The notes: generated from the sequence alone by a model not told the origin. DNA of 64,000 nucleotides from Sabellastarte sp. h YS-2021 (GCA_964017235.1 OZ024932.1:81719451-81783450); one strand, 5' to 3'; counted from the stretch's first letter, positions 12,033-25,208 are shown. Numbers and translations are program-made.

Positions 12033-12939
12033 GTGAGTATAAAGCAACTAGGTCACACTTACAAGAGAGCAGCACAGCTTTCCTCCATCATGGAGTTAAG
12101 AGGTAATCATGTATATTATTGAACATTGTTTAGTTAAATCAAAAAAGCACCATAAACAGACTTCTAATTGCCTAAGTATTACAGATAACACTGGGTAATT
12201 TTCAGTAGGAATAGGCTTTTATTCTTTTGACCTGTTCTTTAGTTCTGGAACAGGTTTGCATAACGGAGTTCCACTTGCAAAGTTTGACTTTATATTAGAG
12301 AGAAAGTGCTGCCATATTGAGTAGCCTCTAAAATTTAAAGCCTCTCTGGATGTAGTTAATGGATGGCTGATTCACATGGTTAAAGGTTATGATGATTATG
12401 TGGTTATCACCTGCCTGCAATGTTTACTCCAGTCTCACCAACACACATATGATTGATTATCTATCACAGTTGTTCTGGGCTCTCTTGTTGGAATTTATAG
12501 TATACTTAGTAAATGTCAATCTCAAGATGTTGTGCCTTTCCCTCTTACTATTGAAAGACAAATTCTGTGGAAGGACCAAAACTGGTAACTTTTGTTTTGA
12601 GTGTCTTTTTTGTATCAGATGGCGTAATCAGAAAGCAAACCTGCGTAATAGTGCTTATTCATCAGTTTTTGTTGGAAAGGTACTTGGATTAGTTTACGAT
12701 CATACACTTTTGCAATGACTACTCTGTTTGCCATCCAAAAGTAGGGCACATTAACAAAACTGAAGTACAAAAACATTGGTGTAGGGATACACATTATTTT
12801 TTCTGAGTAGACAAACTTTCATTAATTGACTATTCAAATTTGAAGGCATATTGAAGGCTAATGAAAAATTTAAAAAAAATGTGAAAGAATTTATAAAAAT
12901 TATTATTATATATTATTTATATAAATTAATTTGCTATAT
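12033..12939. other. Start of the 23.5-kb intron, nothing recognised
   Basis: Unique AT-rich intron sequence. A 109-residue open frame at 12389-12718 has no domain, no splice logic and poor composition, and I treat it as chance. Confidence 0.5.
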
Positions 12940-13130
12940 TTTGGTTCACATCCCAAACCTCTAATCTTGAACCAATAATTGGTGAAGTATTAGCACCACT
13001 GAACCAGGGGTTCAAAGTCCAATTTGACCGCATCAAAGTATTCCAAGCCCATGATTTCCTACAGGCTGATTTCAGATCCCAAACCCCTATGGCCAATAAA
13101 ATGTGACACATAGGTATTTTCCAGTTTGAT
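12940..13130 (-). repeat. Single reversed fragment of the 147-bp tandem-repeat family
   Basis: Read on the minus strand it contains GGTTTGGGAT, AGGAAATCATGGGCTTGGA and a TCAAATTGGACTTTGAACCC-like block. This is the order seen in the units at 33640-34230. It is an isolated, diverged monomer with no visible element ends. Confidence 0.6.
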
Positions 13131-13310
13131 CAACTCTGTTTGACTTTAATTAAGTGGTCTAAGGTAAAATCTGACTGCACCAAATGTGGTGGCATAACAG
13201 CATAATCCAATATGTCCACCTAATTACAGTTATGGTAAAAGCTAAAGTCATTCTGGGTACGTAGGGGCTTTATATGGCTGGTAACTTTAACATTACTCAA
13301 AATGAGTAAA

Positions 13311-13332
13311 TTTATTTATTTATTTATTTATT
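13311..13332. repeat. (TTTA)n microsatellite
   Basis: About five TTTA units in a row. Confidence 0.9.
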
Positions 13333-13429
13333 CGTACAGTAGTACAAAGAACAAAAAGAGAGAGAAAAAATGTTATACAGCTGGATATTAAGAAATAGTA
13401 ATTAACACTTTTTTACAAAATGTAACTCG

Positions 13430-14513
13430 AAAAATGCGAATTATCTCTAAAAGTATTGCAGATAGCCAATTTTTCTCAAATAACTCATTCACCTACTTTT
13501 GGGAGAGCTTTCACTTGGTGAAGTTTCAGACCCATAGCTTATTATTCACCTACTCAAAATGAGTAAATGCTAATTATCTGTAAAAGTATTGCGGATACCC
13601 AATTTTTATCAAATAACTCATTCATCTACTTGTGGGAGAGCTTTCACATGAAGTTTCAGACCCATAGCTAATTACTCACCTACTCAAAATGAGTAAATGC
13701 GAATTATCTCTAAAAGTATTGTAGATAGCCAATTTTTCTCAAATAACTTGTTCACCTACTTTTGGGAGAGAGCCAATTTTTCTCAAATAACTTGTTCACC
13801 TACTTTTGGGAGAGCTTTCACTCCGTGAAGTTTCAGACCCATAGCTAATTACTCACCTACTTAAAATGAGTAAATGCTAATTATCTGTAAAAGTATTGTG
13901 GATACCCAATTTTTATCAAATACTCATTCATCTACTTGTTGGAGAGCTTTCACATGTGAAGTTTCAGACCCATAGCTAATTACTCACCTACTCAAAATGA
14001 GTAAATGCGAATTATCTCTAAAAGTATTGCAGACAGCCAATTTTTCTCAAATAACTCATTCACCTACTTTTGGGAGAGCTTTCACTTGGTGAAGTTTCAG
14101 ACCCATAGCTTATTATTCACCTACTCAAAATGAGTAAATGCGAATTATCTCTGAAAGTATTGCGGATACCCAAGTTTTTGCAAAACACAAAAATGCTTAT
14201 ATCTCGAAAACCGTGCTAGATGGAGCGAACTCAACAAAATTTTTGACCTGCTGGGTATCTCTGCAGAGTAGCCATGCCAATTTTCAAAATATTTTTGTCT
14301 CACCAAATATGGCGGACATTTTGAATTTTCGAATTTTTTGCAAAACACAAAAATGCTTATATCTTGAAAACTGTGCTAGATAGAGCAGACTGCGCTGACT
14401 TTGGTTGCCACAACAGTATAAGGCTAGAAACGAAGCATTTTCTTAATACTTTAGCACTCACCTTTATATCCTTTTCGGGACGCTTATCTTTTTTTTGCGA
14501 GCGACCCTCTAGT
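13430..14513 (+). mobile_element. Helentron-like tandem-repeat element, 5' truncated (135-bp then 169-bp units)
   Basis: About five units of the 135-bp family (GAGTAAATGCGAATTATCTC, TATTGCAGATAGCCAATTTT, CACCTACTTTTGGGAGAGC) are followed by about two 169-bp-family units (CTTATATCTCGAAAACCGTG, GGCGGACATTTTGAATTTTC). The 3' end has CGGGACGCTT, then TTGCGAGCGACCCTCTAGT, ending CTAG-T. The last ~180 bp are nearly identical to the 3' end of the element at 25209-28736, so the two are sister copies. No 5' hairpin is present. Confidence 0.75.
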
Positions 14514-14613
14514 TTAACTTTGAGATTTGTGGGCAATAACTTAAAGAAGGCTCCACAGATTTAAATCTTATTTGGTATGTGAGTGTAACTGGTTGTCAAG
14601 GTGTGGCCCATTT

Positions 14614-15110
14614 TAAGGTGACCTTAAACTCCTAGTGAAAACATAATTATATTGAATTTAAAGTGTTTCATTTCTGGAGAATCTTTCCAAACTGCATGAC
14701 AGATTTCATTTAAATTTGGTATGTTGATATATCTAGTAGTGAAGGTGTGCCCTATTTTAAGGTGACCTTAAACTCTCATGTGTAAAAGAATGTTACTGCG
14801 CTCAAGTTTTTCTATGGATCCACAAAGTATACCAAAAATGGCATGACATATTTGATCTATCTTTTGCACGTACATGTAAGTGATGTTACAGAAATGCCCT
14901 AACACTACAATGAGGTGACCTTAAACTCCCAGTAATAGCACAATTATAATTACTTTTCTTTTAAAATTTTGGCTAATATCTTTAATTTTTTTGCAATGGA
15001 TTTTAAGCACATTTAAATTTTGGATATAACTAACATTTAACTGAGTCTGCATGGTTAACGTGACCTTAAACTCTCAATATTTGCATTGACTTACATTCAG
15101 TTTAAGGTTA
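14614..15110. repeat. Degenerate ~145-bp repeats with AAGGTGACCTTAAACTC box
   Basis: The box GGTGACCTTAAACTC recurs near 14615, 14759, 14913 and 15059, spacings 144-154 bp. Sequence between boxes is strongly diverged. It is probably an old array of the same general kind as the GACCTT-rich arrays at 36463-37640 and 56030-56510. Confidence 0.6.
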
Positions 15111-15335
15111 AGATAAATATTTATTATATTTTAGCAATATTAAAGTGGTAGTTGAGAGTTTTCATTTAAATTAAATATGTACACGTATCTAGAGCAAAAC
15201 AAATCTTTATTGTAAAGTTACCATGAAAACCTGACAGTTAAAGAAATGAGTTTAAGGTTGCAGCTTATTTTAAGTGTTATATCAATCCTGCCGGACATGG
15301 ATATTATTTTATCTTTCCCTCTGAATCACCCTTAA

Positions 15336-15815
15336 CCCTTTCGCTACTGAAGGAACATTATTCCACCAGACTGTAGCCATATGACGTCATATCACGTCAG
15401 AAACGGCAATGAAGTAAAATAATAACTCACTACCTTATGCACTTTATTTGCGGTATTTTTCGGCATATTTCATTAGGAATTGATGAAAGTCGAATGGGAA
15501 AATTCGTGGGAATTCCCCAAATAAAAATAACTATGAGTAAACAATATGCAGGTATATGCGGTAAATACGGCAATATATACAGAAACCAGTAAAAATAGGT
15601 GAAATGGTGAATTTTTTTTTAAAATATAGCATAACTTTCATATAAAATACTTAAAAAATCGGTTTAATAGTGATACACCAAAGAAAACGTATAACAGTAC
15701 ACTGAAGGGAGAGAAGAAATATATATTATTGCCGTCGACCCTTGGTCGACAGACATGGTCCCCTGTAATACACATTGATGTCGACTGCTAGTCGACAGAC
15801 ATGGTAGTGAAAGGG
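15336..15815. mobile_element. piggyBac-like MITE with TTAA target duplication
   Basis: The ends are CCCTTTCGCTACTGA and, inverted, TAGTGAAAGGG, immediately flanked on both sides by TTAA. TTAA duplication with CCC-starting ends is the hallmark of piggyBac. The 480-bp interior has no transposase. Near the right end a GTCGAC-N5/6-GTCGAC block followed by AGACATGGT occurs twice. Confidence 0.85.
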
Positions 15816-15899
15816 TTAATTGCTGCTCATTTACAGGCACAGTTTTTACAGGTGTCAGCTAAATTTGGTGTGGAGGTTTAATGGCATGAGAATTTGTGT

Positions 15900-16440
15900 G
15901 TGATTGCTTTCTTGGCAATATCTGGCAACAAGTATTGCTGTGGCAACACTTTTTCATGTTTTTTGGGTTTAAAAAACATTTTGGGGGTTCTTTGGTTTCC
16001 AAACCCCTGCATGGATTGGAGCTGATAATCTTTTCAACAATAACTGGAAACAAGTATTGCCATGGCAACAACTTTTTTCTGTTTCTTGGACTTACAAATA
16101 TTTTCATGAGTTCGTTGCTTTCCATACCCCTGCACAGATTGGAGCTGATTATTTTTTTGGCAAAACCTGGCAACAAGTGTTGCCATGGCACACTTTTTTA
16201 TGTTTCTTGGGCTTAAAAATCTTTCTCGGGATTCTTTACATTCCAAACCCTTGCACAGATTGGAGCTGATTAGTTTTTAAGCAACACCTGGCAACAACTG
16301 TTGCCATGGCAACACGTTCTTTCTGTTTCTTGGACTTGTATTTTTGTGGGTTTTTGTATTCCAAACCTCTGCATGAATAGGATCTGGTTAGCTTTTCAGC
16401 AATATCTGGCAGCAAGTGTTGCAATTTCTCTGTTTCTAGG
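15900..16440. repeat. Array of ~122-bp units with GTTGCCATGGCAAC palindrome
   Basis: About five units each contain GGCAACAAGTGTTGCCATGG, CTGTTTCTTGGACTT and CCCTGCACAGATTGGAGCTG. The unit shares the CCATGG palindrome and the CCCCTGCA...GAGCTGATTA order with the 156-bp arrays at 35768 and 50412. It looks like a shorter relative of that family. No terminal hairpins are seen. Confidence 0.8.
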
Positions 16441-16444
16441 TTGT

Positions 16445-19400
16445 GGATATAAAAAGAAGACCTGTATGGTAAAGTGACCTAATACTCCACAAGATTAGAC
16501 AATGATCTTGCTCATTTGCTCTCCCACAAAATGGTGGACAAATCTAAGTCCTTCTTTCCTCCATGAAGAGAGGAGGTGGACAAATATACGTCCTTCTTTC
16601 CTCAATGAAGGGAGGAGGAAGACAAGACCCATCTTGCATAATGCATTAACTTGTATGGTCAGATGACTAGCAGTTTAAGTGGTTCTATTTTTCAACAAGG
16701 TTGGGCTTCACCATTGCTCAAGCCTTCTGAAAGATCGTCTGGATCTTCAAAAATACTGCCAGTCAGCCAACTATTTTCGTCTATCCAGCATAATTTTTGT
16801 CCTTTCGAATATCATCCGCTTCAGTCTTCAAGCAAAGCTGGTGACACAATACAATTCTAATGAATTCTTGTTTCTTGCTGTTTCTAAATTGGAAAGAGTA
16901 ATAAATTTTAGCTTTCTGGAAATTTGGCCTCTGTATTATGACAGTAGAGAGCCAGCCTTGCATCTCTTTTCTATTTGCAAATTGAATCAAACCTCCAGGT
17001 TGCCTCCCTGTAAGCTATAACAATAAGTCAGTTTTGTTATTGATAAACTTCATTGAGAGCATCTTTTTAAAGAACATCTTGAAAGCTCACATTATTCTTT
17101 GAAAAGGGTTGGTTTTCTCCAAAGACCTTATAAAGTAGCCACATCCATATACAGTATTGCAAAAAAAAAAAAACCTTCTTTAAAGGCGTAAAAAGATTGC
17201 ACCCATGACCGAATGAGATGAATTATATACTGTGCTGAAAAGGCTTATTAATGAGTTATAATCTGCAAATCCACAAATAGGGCAATATTGTTATTAAACT
17301 TAGCAATTTTTGTTCTTAATAATACAATATGTTACCTAAAGGGAGGTATTTAGACAAATTATATAAAAGAAAAGAAATCTACTTGATTCATTTTGAAATT
17401 CATTCTGTGAAACACAATACTTCTCGCATTTTTATTGGCAGTTTTCATAAGATTCAGATTAAGCTTCAGCTGCAACATAATTCAATATAATTAAATAACA
17501 CAGATGTTCAAAGGTTTTATAGGGGAAAATGTATATATGTGTGAAACTGAATTGGTTTCTTGTTAGTTTCTCACCCTGCTTACTACTGTTTACTACTGGA
17601 CTTATTGTGGCCAGCATAAATAATCTAAAAAAAATGTACATACCCATAAAACCATTTTCTATTTCTTAATCTATAACTTTATAAAAAAACAACCAGTCAA
17701 ACGTGTCTAACAAGCTTGTGACTAATAGCAATATTTTATGAAAAATAATCAATTATGTTTTAAAATGTGAGGAGTATAAAACAAAGTATAATTCTTCATT
17801 ATCATGTGACAAGTCTGAAAAATACTTGAGTGAGCACATACTGATATTACTTTCTGTATTCCTTTATTTGATTAAAATTTTAAAACTTAATTAAATGGCC
17901 CATTTTGCCAGTAAATTGCACTTTGGAATTTACTTATTACAGATTAGTCTTGTTGAAAAACAACAACTGAAAATGGGCTAGACTTAGCTTGCTGCTGATT
18001 GCAATACTTGGGTTAATGCCCACAGGCAAGTCCCATATGTTTCAGGAAGGCTTAGACTTCGAGTAGTATTTCATGTAAAATTAATGCTGTAATACCAACT
18101 TAGTAAGGGATAGTTTTGAAGAGGTAGGATGAAGCTATTGATTCCATTATCCATTATACTGGCTAACTCTGCTTTTACTCAGGCTGTGGGGGTGGTCTAA
18201 CCTTTTCTGCAGGCGCAGCTGTCATTTATAATCAGTATCTAGAAATATGCTAGTTAATAGTGATATGTGAAACAGATCTTGAATTGGTTTTGATAACTAA
18301 CTTAATTTCATAGTAATTCTTACAACAAACATTATTAAAAGATGTAACAATATAATATTTTTGTAAAAGCACGAAAATGACATCTGTTTATATATGGTGA
18401 TTTCTCCATTACCATTATTTAGGTTTTAATGAATTGTATATGGTTAAAAAGTTCAGAATCAAACCTTTCCAATGGTATGTAAGATGTCCTCAGTAGATGG
18501 AGGTAAATATCTTTAATTTGAAGAATTCATCACCGTGATTTCATTTTAATGGGCATGTGTTGGTGTAAATGGGAGGATATGAAGGGATAGGGGTTTCAGA
18601 CAGACTTTTGTATTTGTTAATGTGAAATTAAAAGAATATGTGTAAAATTATTCAATCAGTCACCTTTCATGTGGTATCAGTTTGCATGGCTTTGACTGCT
18701 AATGGTTTCTTTGTATCAGTGTTTTCATCTTATTGAAAAAAAAACCAAGCAATATTAAATCTGTTTACAAATAAGGAAGTTATAGTTTCAGAAACAAGAA
18801 CATTTTTAGGCTGTAGATTTAAAAAAATAAAATGGCAGGTTTAACCCACAAGCTTTGTCAACAAGCATTTATCCACAAGGAGACATACACTGATACAAAC
18901 TACAACAGCTTGTCTGAACATGGTTGATGTACACTGGAATGGAAATCATAACCTCAGAGGTTGGATTCAAATGATTAAAAAATATGTTTACCTTCCCCAC
19001 AGACATCTTGCTTTAATATATGATCATTGAGCCACCATAGTCACCCCATCCCCATCTCTTGTCTGGTACGTCATGGCTATATGAATGGACTAACTCTGAT
19101 TTGATATGTTTATGGATAGTAGCACCATAGAGTCTGTCAGAGCAGGGAGATAAAGCACTACAAAACTTCTTATTAGATGAAATTTGATTTGAAATCTAGA
19201 GAAACACTTGAAGACATCAGACAAGATTTATGAACATTCATAGGATAGGAAGATTTTGTTCAGATAGTAGAAGGTTTGTGAAATATAAAAGGTAATCTAA
19301 GTTAAGGAAAATATCATTTTGGGGTTGTAAAATTTATTTTGTGAAATTGAATGAAATATACTCTATGGTAACTTTAACCCCTAAAATGCTGGGACATTAA

Positions 19401-19680
19401 CACTGGTTCCACTTATACCTGTATTCAACTTACACTTGTTGTAGTTTCTAGAGAGTGTACTTTACCATCTAAAACACAGAGGGTCTGCTTATACTTTCTC
19501 ACATACAGTGAAGAATTATCACAAGCTTTTGTTTAATTTTCTTCAAGTTTTTCCTTGATTTAAACGCAGGGGTTCAGTGGTTTATAAGTTTAGTATTAAT
19601 AATCAGTTGATTGACACATCAGTGACCATGCATTCAGAGGCAACTCAATTTATGATTTAACTGAGAACCTGCCCTGATAT
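16445..19680. other. Unique AT-rich intron
   Basis: No array, terminal repeat or supported exon was seen. A direct repeat of GTGGACAAAT...GTCCTTCTTTCCTC occurs around 16530-16610. Small open frames near 16651-17020 lack any recognisable domain. Confidence 0.5.
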
Positions 19681-19681
19681 A

Positions 19682-19907
19682 GAGTAAGAAATCTAAAATT
19701 CGCCACATATCTGAAATTCGCCACATGTGAAAATACTAATAAAATATATGAATTGTGGTGAGATTTGTGGAACGTATAGTAAATTAAGGCTTTTTGAACT
19801 GAAAAATGCCATTTTTTAGACAAAAAACAGCATTTTCTTCATAAAATTAACTAAGGTTTTAGATGTGGCGAATTTTAGATTCCTGGCAAATTTTAGATTT
19901 CTTACTA
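19682..19907. mobile_element. TA-flanked MITE, copy 2
   Basis: Same element as at 7001-7223 but inverted: the left end here carries the AAATTCGCCACATATCTG order that is the reverse complement of copy 1's right end. TIRs are GAGTAAGAAATCTAAAATTC and, inverted, TTTTAGATTTCTTACT. TA flanks remain, though the right-hand terminal base has changed. Confidence 0.8.
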
Positions 19908-20539
19908 TAGGTTCTATCAAAAGGAATGTAAAAGTTTCAATTCTGACTTGATTCAGGAACCCTGACAAGGCTAGATGTGAAGCTGTCAAACTGTGCATGT
20001 AGTCAGAGGTTCTGCTGTTGATTCAATTATAAGATTGTTCAGGTCACATTATATTTCTACTTGGCTCAGTTAATTGGAACTAATTTGCACCCGAACCACT
20101 AGTAAAGTAGATTTTAGATATAGAGTCAAGAAGCTATTAAAGAAAATTGCATTTGTGGGGAGTTTTTGTTATATCCCATCCTAACGTACTTTTGAAGCAT
20201 TTATAATATCTGTTTTGAAGAATATTGAAGACTTACATCAGCATTTAAGTATTGTAGACTGCAGTTCAGGAAAGACTGGAATTTTATGAAACCAGGTCAT
20301 TAGTGAATTTCTTTGTGGGTTAAATATAAGACTTAGTGTCAAAGTCCAAACTTGCAATCGAATAGATGATGTAAGGAGTGACTTGAAAACCTGCTAAGTT
20401 TTTTTTGTTAATTCCCTCTCTTTAAAGAGCCATAGAATTGTTAAATACATGGCAAAAAAGTTAGCTTTCAGTTATATGTTTGATCTTACACATTTCATAT
20501 TTCAGTCCATCAGAGTTCAAAGTTAGGATGTGTCCATTC
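19908..20539. other. Unique AT-rich intron
   Basis: No gene, repeat unit or terminal structure recognised. Confidence 0.5.
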
Positions 20540-21674
20540 AGCAGCCAGTAGTGGCACTGCAAACTCCTGCATTTTCTATTGCTCATAGCTCAGCAACCAC
20601 TGGGCAGATTCTCTTCAAATTTGGCACATGTATGTAGTGGCCCTGGGAAATTTCTGATTATGGTGTCATGCCATTTCAGCCAATCAGTGAAGTCTTGTAA
20701 CCAAAAACGTGTTTTTAAAATGGGTGTGCTTGTCTGGATAATAAGTTAAAAAACGCTTCACCTATTCACATGAAATTTGGCAAGTAAGTTTGTTATATAG
20801 ATGTTTGAAATTCATTAACTTGAGGAATTGATCTGATACTAAATGGTTGAATAAGTAATGATTAACTAAATGCCACAATTTTGGTTAACTGTGAAAATGA
20901 AAAATCTTTAATACCTCAGAAATGGTGCAAGATAGAGCGATTTTGATGAAATTTTTGGTCCACAGCACCTTTTGCCGAAAATCGTTTTTGGTGGCCACAT
21001 TGAATATCTGCATGTGAAAAAAACACAGTATCTCCCAATTGGTGCGAGTTAAAGTGATTTCGACAAAAGGATATATGCAGAGTCATCTGGCATTTTTTGC
21101 CATATTGATTTTCTATGTAAAGGTCAAGAACACATTTATCTCAGAAACGGTGTGAGATAGAGCAATTTCATTGAAATATTCCCCCCCCCCCCCCAGGTAT
21201 ATGCAGAGCAATCTGCCAGTTTTTGCCCAAAATTGTTTTTCCAGCCATTTTTGGCGGCCACCTTGAATTTTTTAGTATAACACATTTATGTTGGAAATGG
21301 TGTGAGATAGAGTGTTTTGACAAAATTTTTTGAACCCCAAAGGTGTACAGAGAGTCAGTTTCCACTTTTTTGCACATATCGTTTTGCACATATCTGAAAT
21401 TTTTGGCGGCCATCTTGAATTTCTGCATAACTTGCAAAAATGCATTTATCTCTGATATGTATAGGCCCATAGGCTATACACAGAGTCATCTGTCACTCTT
21501 TCAAGAAAGCATTTTCCTGCCATTTTTTGCAGGCTGGTTAAATTTTTGCATCAATGGAAAAGCATATTAAACAGAGCAAAATAGTCATTTCAATAAAATC
21601 ATTAATGCTCATTGGGACACTTGTTTTTGCTGTGGCAAAACAATTCCTTTTTCTCTTGCAAAGCAATACTCTAG
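20540..21674 (+). mobile_element. Helentron-like tandem-repeat element (169-bp family)
   Basis: A head with CATAGCTCAGCAACCACTGG and TTCAAATTTGGCACATG is followed by about five degenerate 169-bp-family units with GAGATAGAGC, GGCGGCCATCTTGAATTTCT and ATTTATCTC boxes. The 3' end has the hairpin TTGC-AAA-GCAA and stops at ACTCTAG, followed by T. The 5' limit is approximate. A C14 run interrupts one unit near 21181. Confidence 0.7.
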
Positions 21675-22884
21675 TTTTATTTATCTGGAGTTTTTTGCTG
21701 CCATGGTTTGTGCTTATAACTTTTATCTTGTACTCTTATTCAGAACATACAAATTCTTCACAAACTCGAAGTTGCAAATAATTTTGGTCCTGTGAATTGG
21801 GTTTCTTTTCTTTTGAAATAAGCACTTGAAGGTTTCTGTATTACCAGGGAGTTAAACTCTGTTTTCATGAATATGCACTTATTATAACATAGTAAAAAAA
21901 TTGTATGTGGTATATGTCAGTGGAGCAGTTTCAAGTGTGTTGTTAAGTAAGTGTTTAATATCTACCACTGATGACCTTTTTGCTCAGTCCAGTGCACATG
22001 ACTAAGTTTGGGGCCTCTATGGAAATAAGGACTTTCATCCATTAAAATGTGTCACAAATAAGTGTGCAGTGTAATTTCAGTAGGTCAACCATTTCACTAC
22101 CAAGATACAACATAACCAAAGCATATGATTTTCTATTTATAAAGAAATACAGTTGAAGAATGCAATAACCAAGAATCATCTCAGAAAGGAACCCCAATTA
22201 GTTCAATTTACCAACCTATTTCTATTCAACAGCCTTGAAACTTGATTAAAGCAATCCATGAGGACAAAGAAGCCAGGATTTGGCTGACGGATGTTTAATC
22301 AGTGGAGTTTGGCAAGTGAGGGTTTGGTGGAGGTGGAATATATTCTGTACATAAGGTGCATTGGATCATTGCCCATTTTTAAAGAAATTCACTTGTCATT
22401 TCACAGAACTCACACAAACAATTTTTGCAATCCCTGTGCCAATTTATGGTGGGAAGTAACAACAATAACTTGGGTGCATGCCTCTTCATAGAAGTCCAGG
22501 GAAGCGTTTAATATTTAAAAATAGTAAACTGGTGTCAAGGACATAAAGGAAATGAGATAGTGAAAATTGTTTTCAACAGCACAAGCAAGGACAGTTGGTC
22601 ACATTTCTTAACAATCTTTCTTAAGAAACTTTACACATGGTCTCTTCTTATAATAGCCTATGTGAACATGCTCTGCCACTATGCTGTTTTATTTATTGTA
22701 TTAGATTCATTTTTGTATTTTTTATATTTTTTAATTTATATTTTTTTGTATTTTTTTTGTATTTTTTATATTTTTATTTTTTTTAATATCCATTTATGTA
22801 CTTTTGATGCAATATAGTAACATAGAAAAATGATATTTTTATTGATGGGTTAGGTTGAATATGTATTTCTGTGGCTGAAGTAGG
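21675..22884. other. AT-rich intron with T-rich low-complexity patch
   Basis: Mostly unique; 22690-22800 is a T-rich run of TTTTTATATTTTTT-like sequence. No gene seen. Confidence 0.5.
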
Positions 22885-23505
22885 ACAAAATGCCGGTGGA
22901 CATAATGCCAGTGGACAAAATGCTGGTCAAAATTGCACAGGTGGACAAAATGCCGGCCGGGTTTGGGGCAGGGTGGACAGAATGCCGGTCTCTAAAAAAA
23001 CTTTTAATTAGTTCAGTTTCATAGTAAATCCCAGTATTTTAATATGTTTCAATCTAAAACATGAAGTATTTTGATATAAATGTTACTTCATATCTTCTTG
23101 TTTGTATAGTTATATATGCAACTAAGTTTTACACAGAATAGTTTCTTTCAAGTACTATTAATATTACTTAACCTAATTGGGCACTTGAAAATAAAGCAGA
23201 AATGACCATGGTCTCTTGAAAAGTGCTCTGAAACTTGACCAAAAGAAAATTAAGAATCATACTTCTTTGAAACCTACTCAGGAGCAACTGCAGGTGTTAC
23301 CACTCTGTATAAAATGCAATAAGGTGACTAAGGAATATTCACCAGTCAAAATCCATTCTCTGTAATCTGGTTCTTTAAAGAAAGTACTCGGGTAAAGTGT
23401 AAATTGATGAAACCGGCATTTTGCCACCCTGACCAGAAACCAGCCGGCATTTTGTCCACCTATGCAAATTTGACTGGCATTTTGTCCACCTGCTTTTGTC
23501 AGTGC
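22885..23505. mobile_element. Foldback element with repeated GGACAAAATGCCGG motif
   Basis: The left arm (to ~23000) carries several copies of GTGGACAAAATGCCGG, and the right arm (~23408-23505) carries them inverted (CCGGCATTTTGTCCACC). The arms align: the pair joined by TCAAAATTGCACAGGTGGAC on the left mirrors GTCCACCTATGCAAATTTGA on the right. The ~400-bp interior is AT-rich and non-coding. Ends and target duplication are not resolved. Confidence 0.8.
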
Positions 23506-24937
23506 ACCCAGTTAATCATAAAGGAGCAAACCAAAAGACACCTTTTATACAAAATGACTAAATGACTATACTTTCGTATATCTTGCAGAATAAACCTCAT
23601 TTTCTAATTCTGGGAGGTTAATATGAGTGATTTTTTTCTGAAAGAAATAGATATATAAAATGAAAATTCATCAAAAATAATAATCAGTAGGTTGACACAA
23701 ATTGACATGTCTATTGTACAATCTTAACAAAAGCAAGACTTCATCTGCTGGTGTGAAAAAAGGGGTATTTATGAATTGTTTACTGTCACAAGGGGTAATT
23801 AGAGTTTTCAGAATGAACAATGATTATTGATGTTCAACCAATTTAGAGTATATATATATGTACATTTTGTTGCTTATAGTTCACAGCTCTGCTTTTGAGG
23901 CACATCAATAGTGGTGTGATTCAGAGACTATTTATGTCATTTAGTCTGCATAGTGATTGCTGAGATAAAAAAAAACTATTCTGACACAGTGCGAAACAAG
24001 TGCATAAAATAAATAGAATAGCCAACCTGATGGATGTATTTACACACCATTATCTTGTGTTCAATGACATATTGTTATGCTATTGATTGGAAAGGATTCC
24101 ATGCTGGTGATAAAGGTCAACATTTGAACAGAATTTTGAAATTTGACTAATTTTGTTGAGTTAGGATTTCAGTGTGATGTTACTTCTGTGTGTAAATTCT
24201 AGATGTTGTCGGCCCTCCTGTGTTTGTAGTCTGTCACTTCAATCTGTGGAAAAAAAATTTAAACTTTCAGAAACTTTATCTGAGATTGTATATTAAACCT
24301 TGCTATAAGTTTGTGCAGAGCAGTGTCAGTTGAAATGTCACCATTGTAATATTCTTGCTATCTGTCAATTTTGACTATAAAGTTTCTGTATTTGATCACT
24401 TGGAGGCTTCAAGTCAACAATATCTGTCACATCAGCATTATAAACATGGTCTATATCACTCAAGCCAGAGAAGGCTCTCTTTCCTGTTTTAAAAAAACTC
24501 TAATATAGGGGAGCTCATGTGGGTGATACACTATGCAAGGAAGTTTTGTACTACACAATTTGCGTAACAAAAAATATCTCTCACTTCAGTAATATTGTGT
24601 CCTCATATTGCTGTACGTGCATTATTGAAATGAAACTTGCTTTTCTTTTAGATGTGCATATAGGCTATATAAACCAAAAATTTTGACAACTACACAACAA
24701 CACTAACATACAAATAAGGAATTATTGTGATCGCTTAAGTTTTTGATACAAGATAATTCAGTCATCATTACATTTCTTCCCTAGTAATTAAGTGTTCTCT
24801 GTTCAAAACTTAAAGACTTTTCACAACATTTCTATTTGCATTGGATTTTTTTTTTGATCAAATATTATTACCAAAAAATCTAAAGAATTGGCTTACATCA
24901 TTGTGAACCAGTGAAAAAGGACAATACTTGATATACT
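23506..24937. other. Unique AT-rich intron
   Basis: No exon, array or terminal repeat recognised. Confidence 0.5.
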
Positions 24938-25208
24938 AGGATAACTTCCCAAATGACATGTACAGAAAATAAAATAATATCTAAACGAATGAAGATAACA
25001 ATATTATACAAGTGCCTATTATATTGTTAATCTTCATGAGTGATATTTTTTTTTGCTGTATATGTCTAATGAAGGATGTTTTACTTTTATTATCCACCAT
25101 TTTTAATGATTTCTGAGTAAAATTAAGCTATATTAAAGACATAATACAAAAAAACACTGTCATATACACAAATGAATATAAAAACTTGAATTCTTAACTT
25201 GTAATTTT
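24938..25208. mobile_element. Palindromic repeat family, copy 1, left part (interrupted)
   Basis: It contains a diverged palindrome around AACAATATTATACAAGTG...AATCTTCATGAGTG, then the terminal box TTTTATTATCCACCA (25085-25099). The matching right part, with TGGTGGATAATAAAA at 28961-28975, lies beyond the 3.5-kb element inserted between them. The complete copy at 62744-63260 shows the uninterrupted order. Confidence 0.8.

Noticed and set aside
12389-12718. 109-residue open frame in the intron after the second exon
   Set aside because: No family resemblance, and no acceptor or donor that would join it to the exchanger frame.
16651-17020. 113-residue plus-strand open frame
   Set aside because: No recognisable domain and no repeated or spliced context; likely chance.
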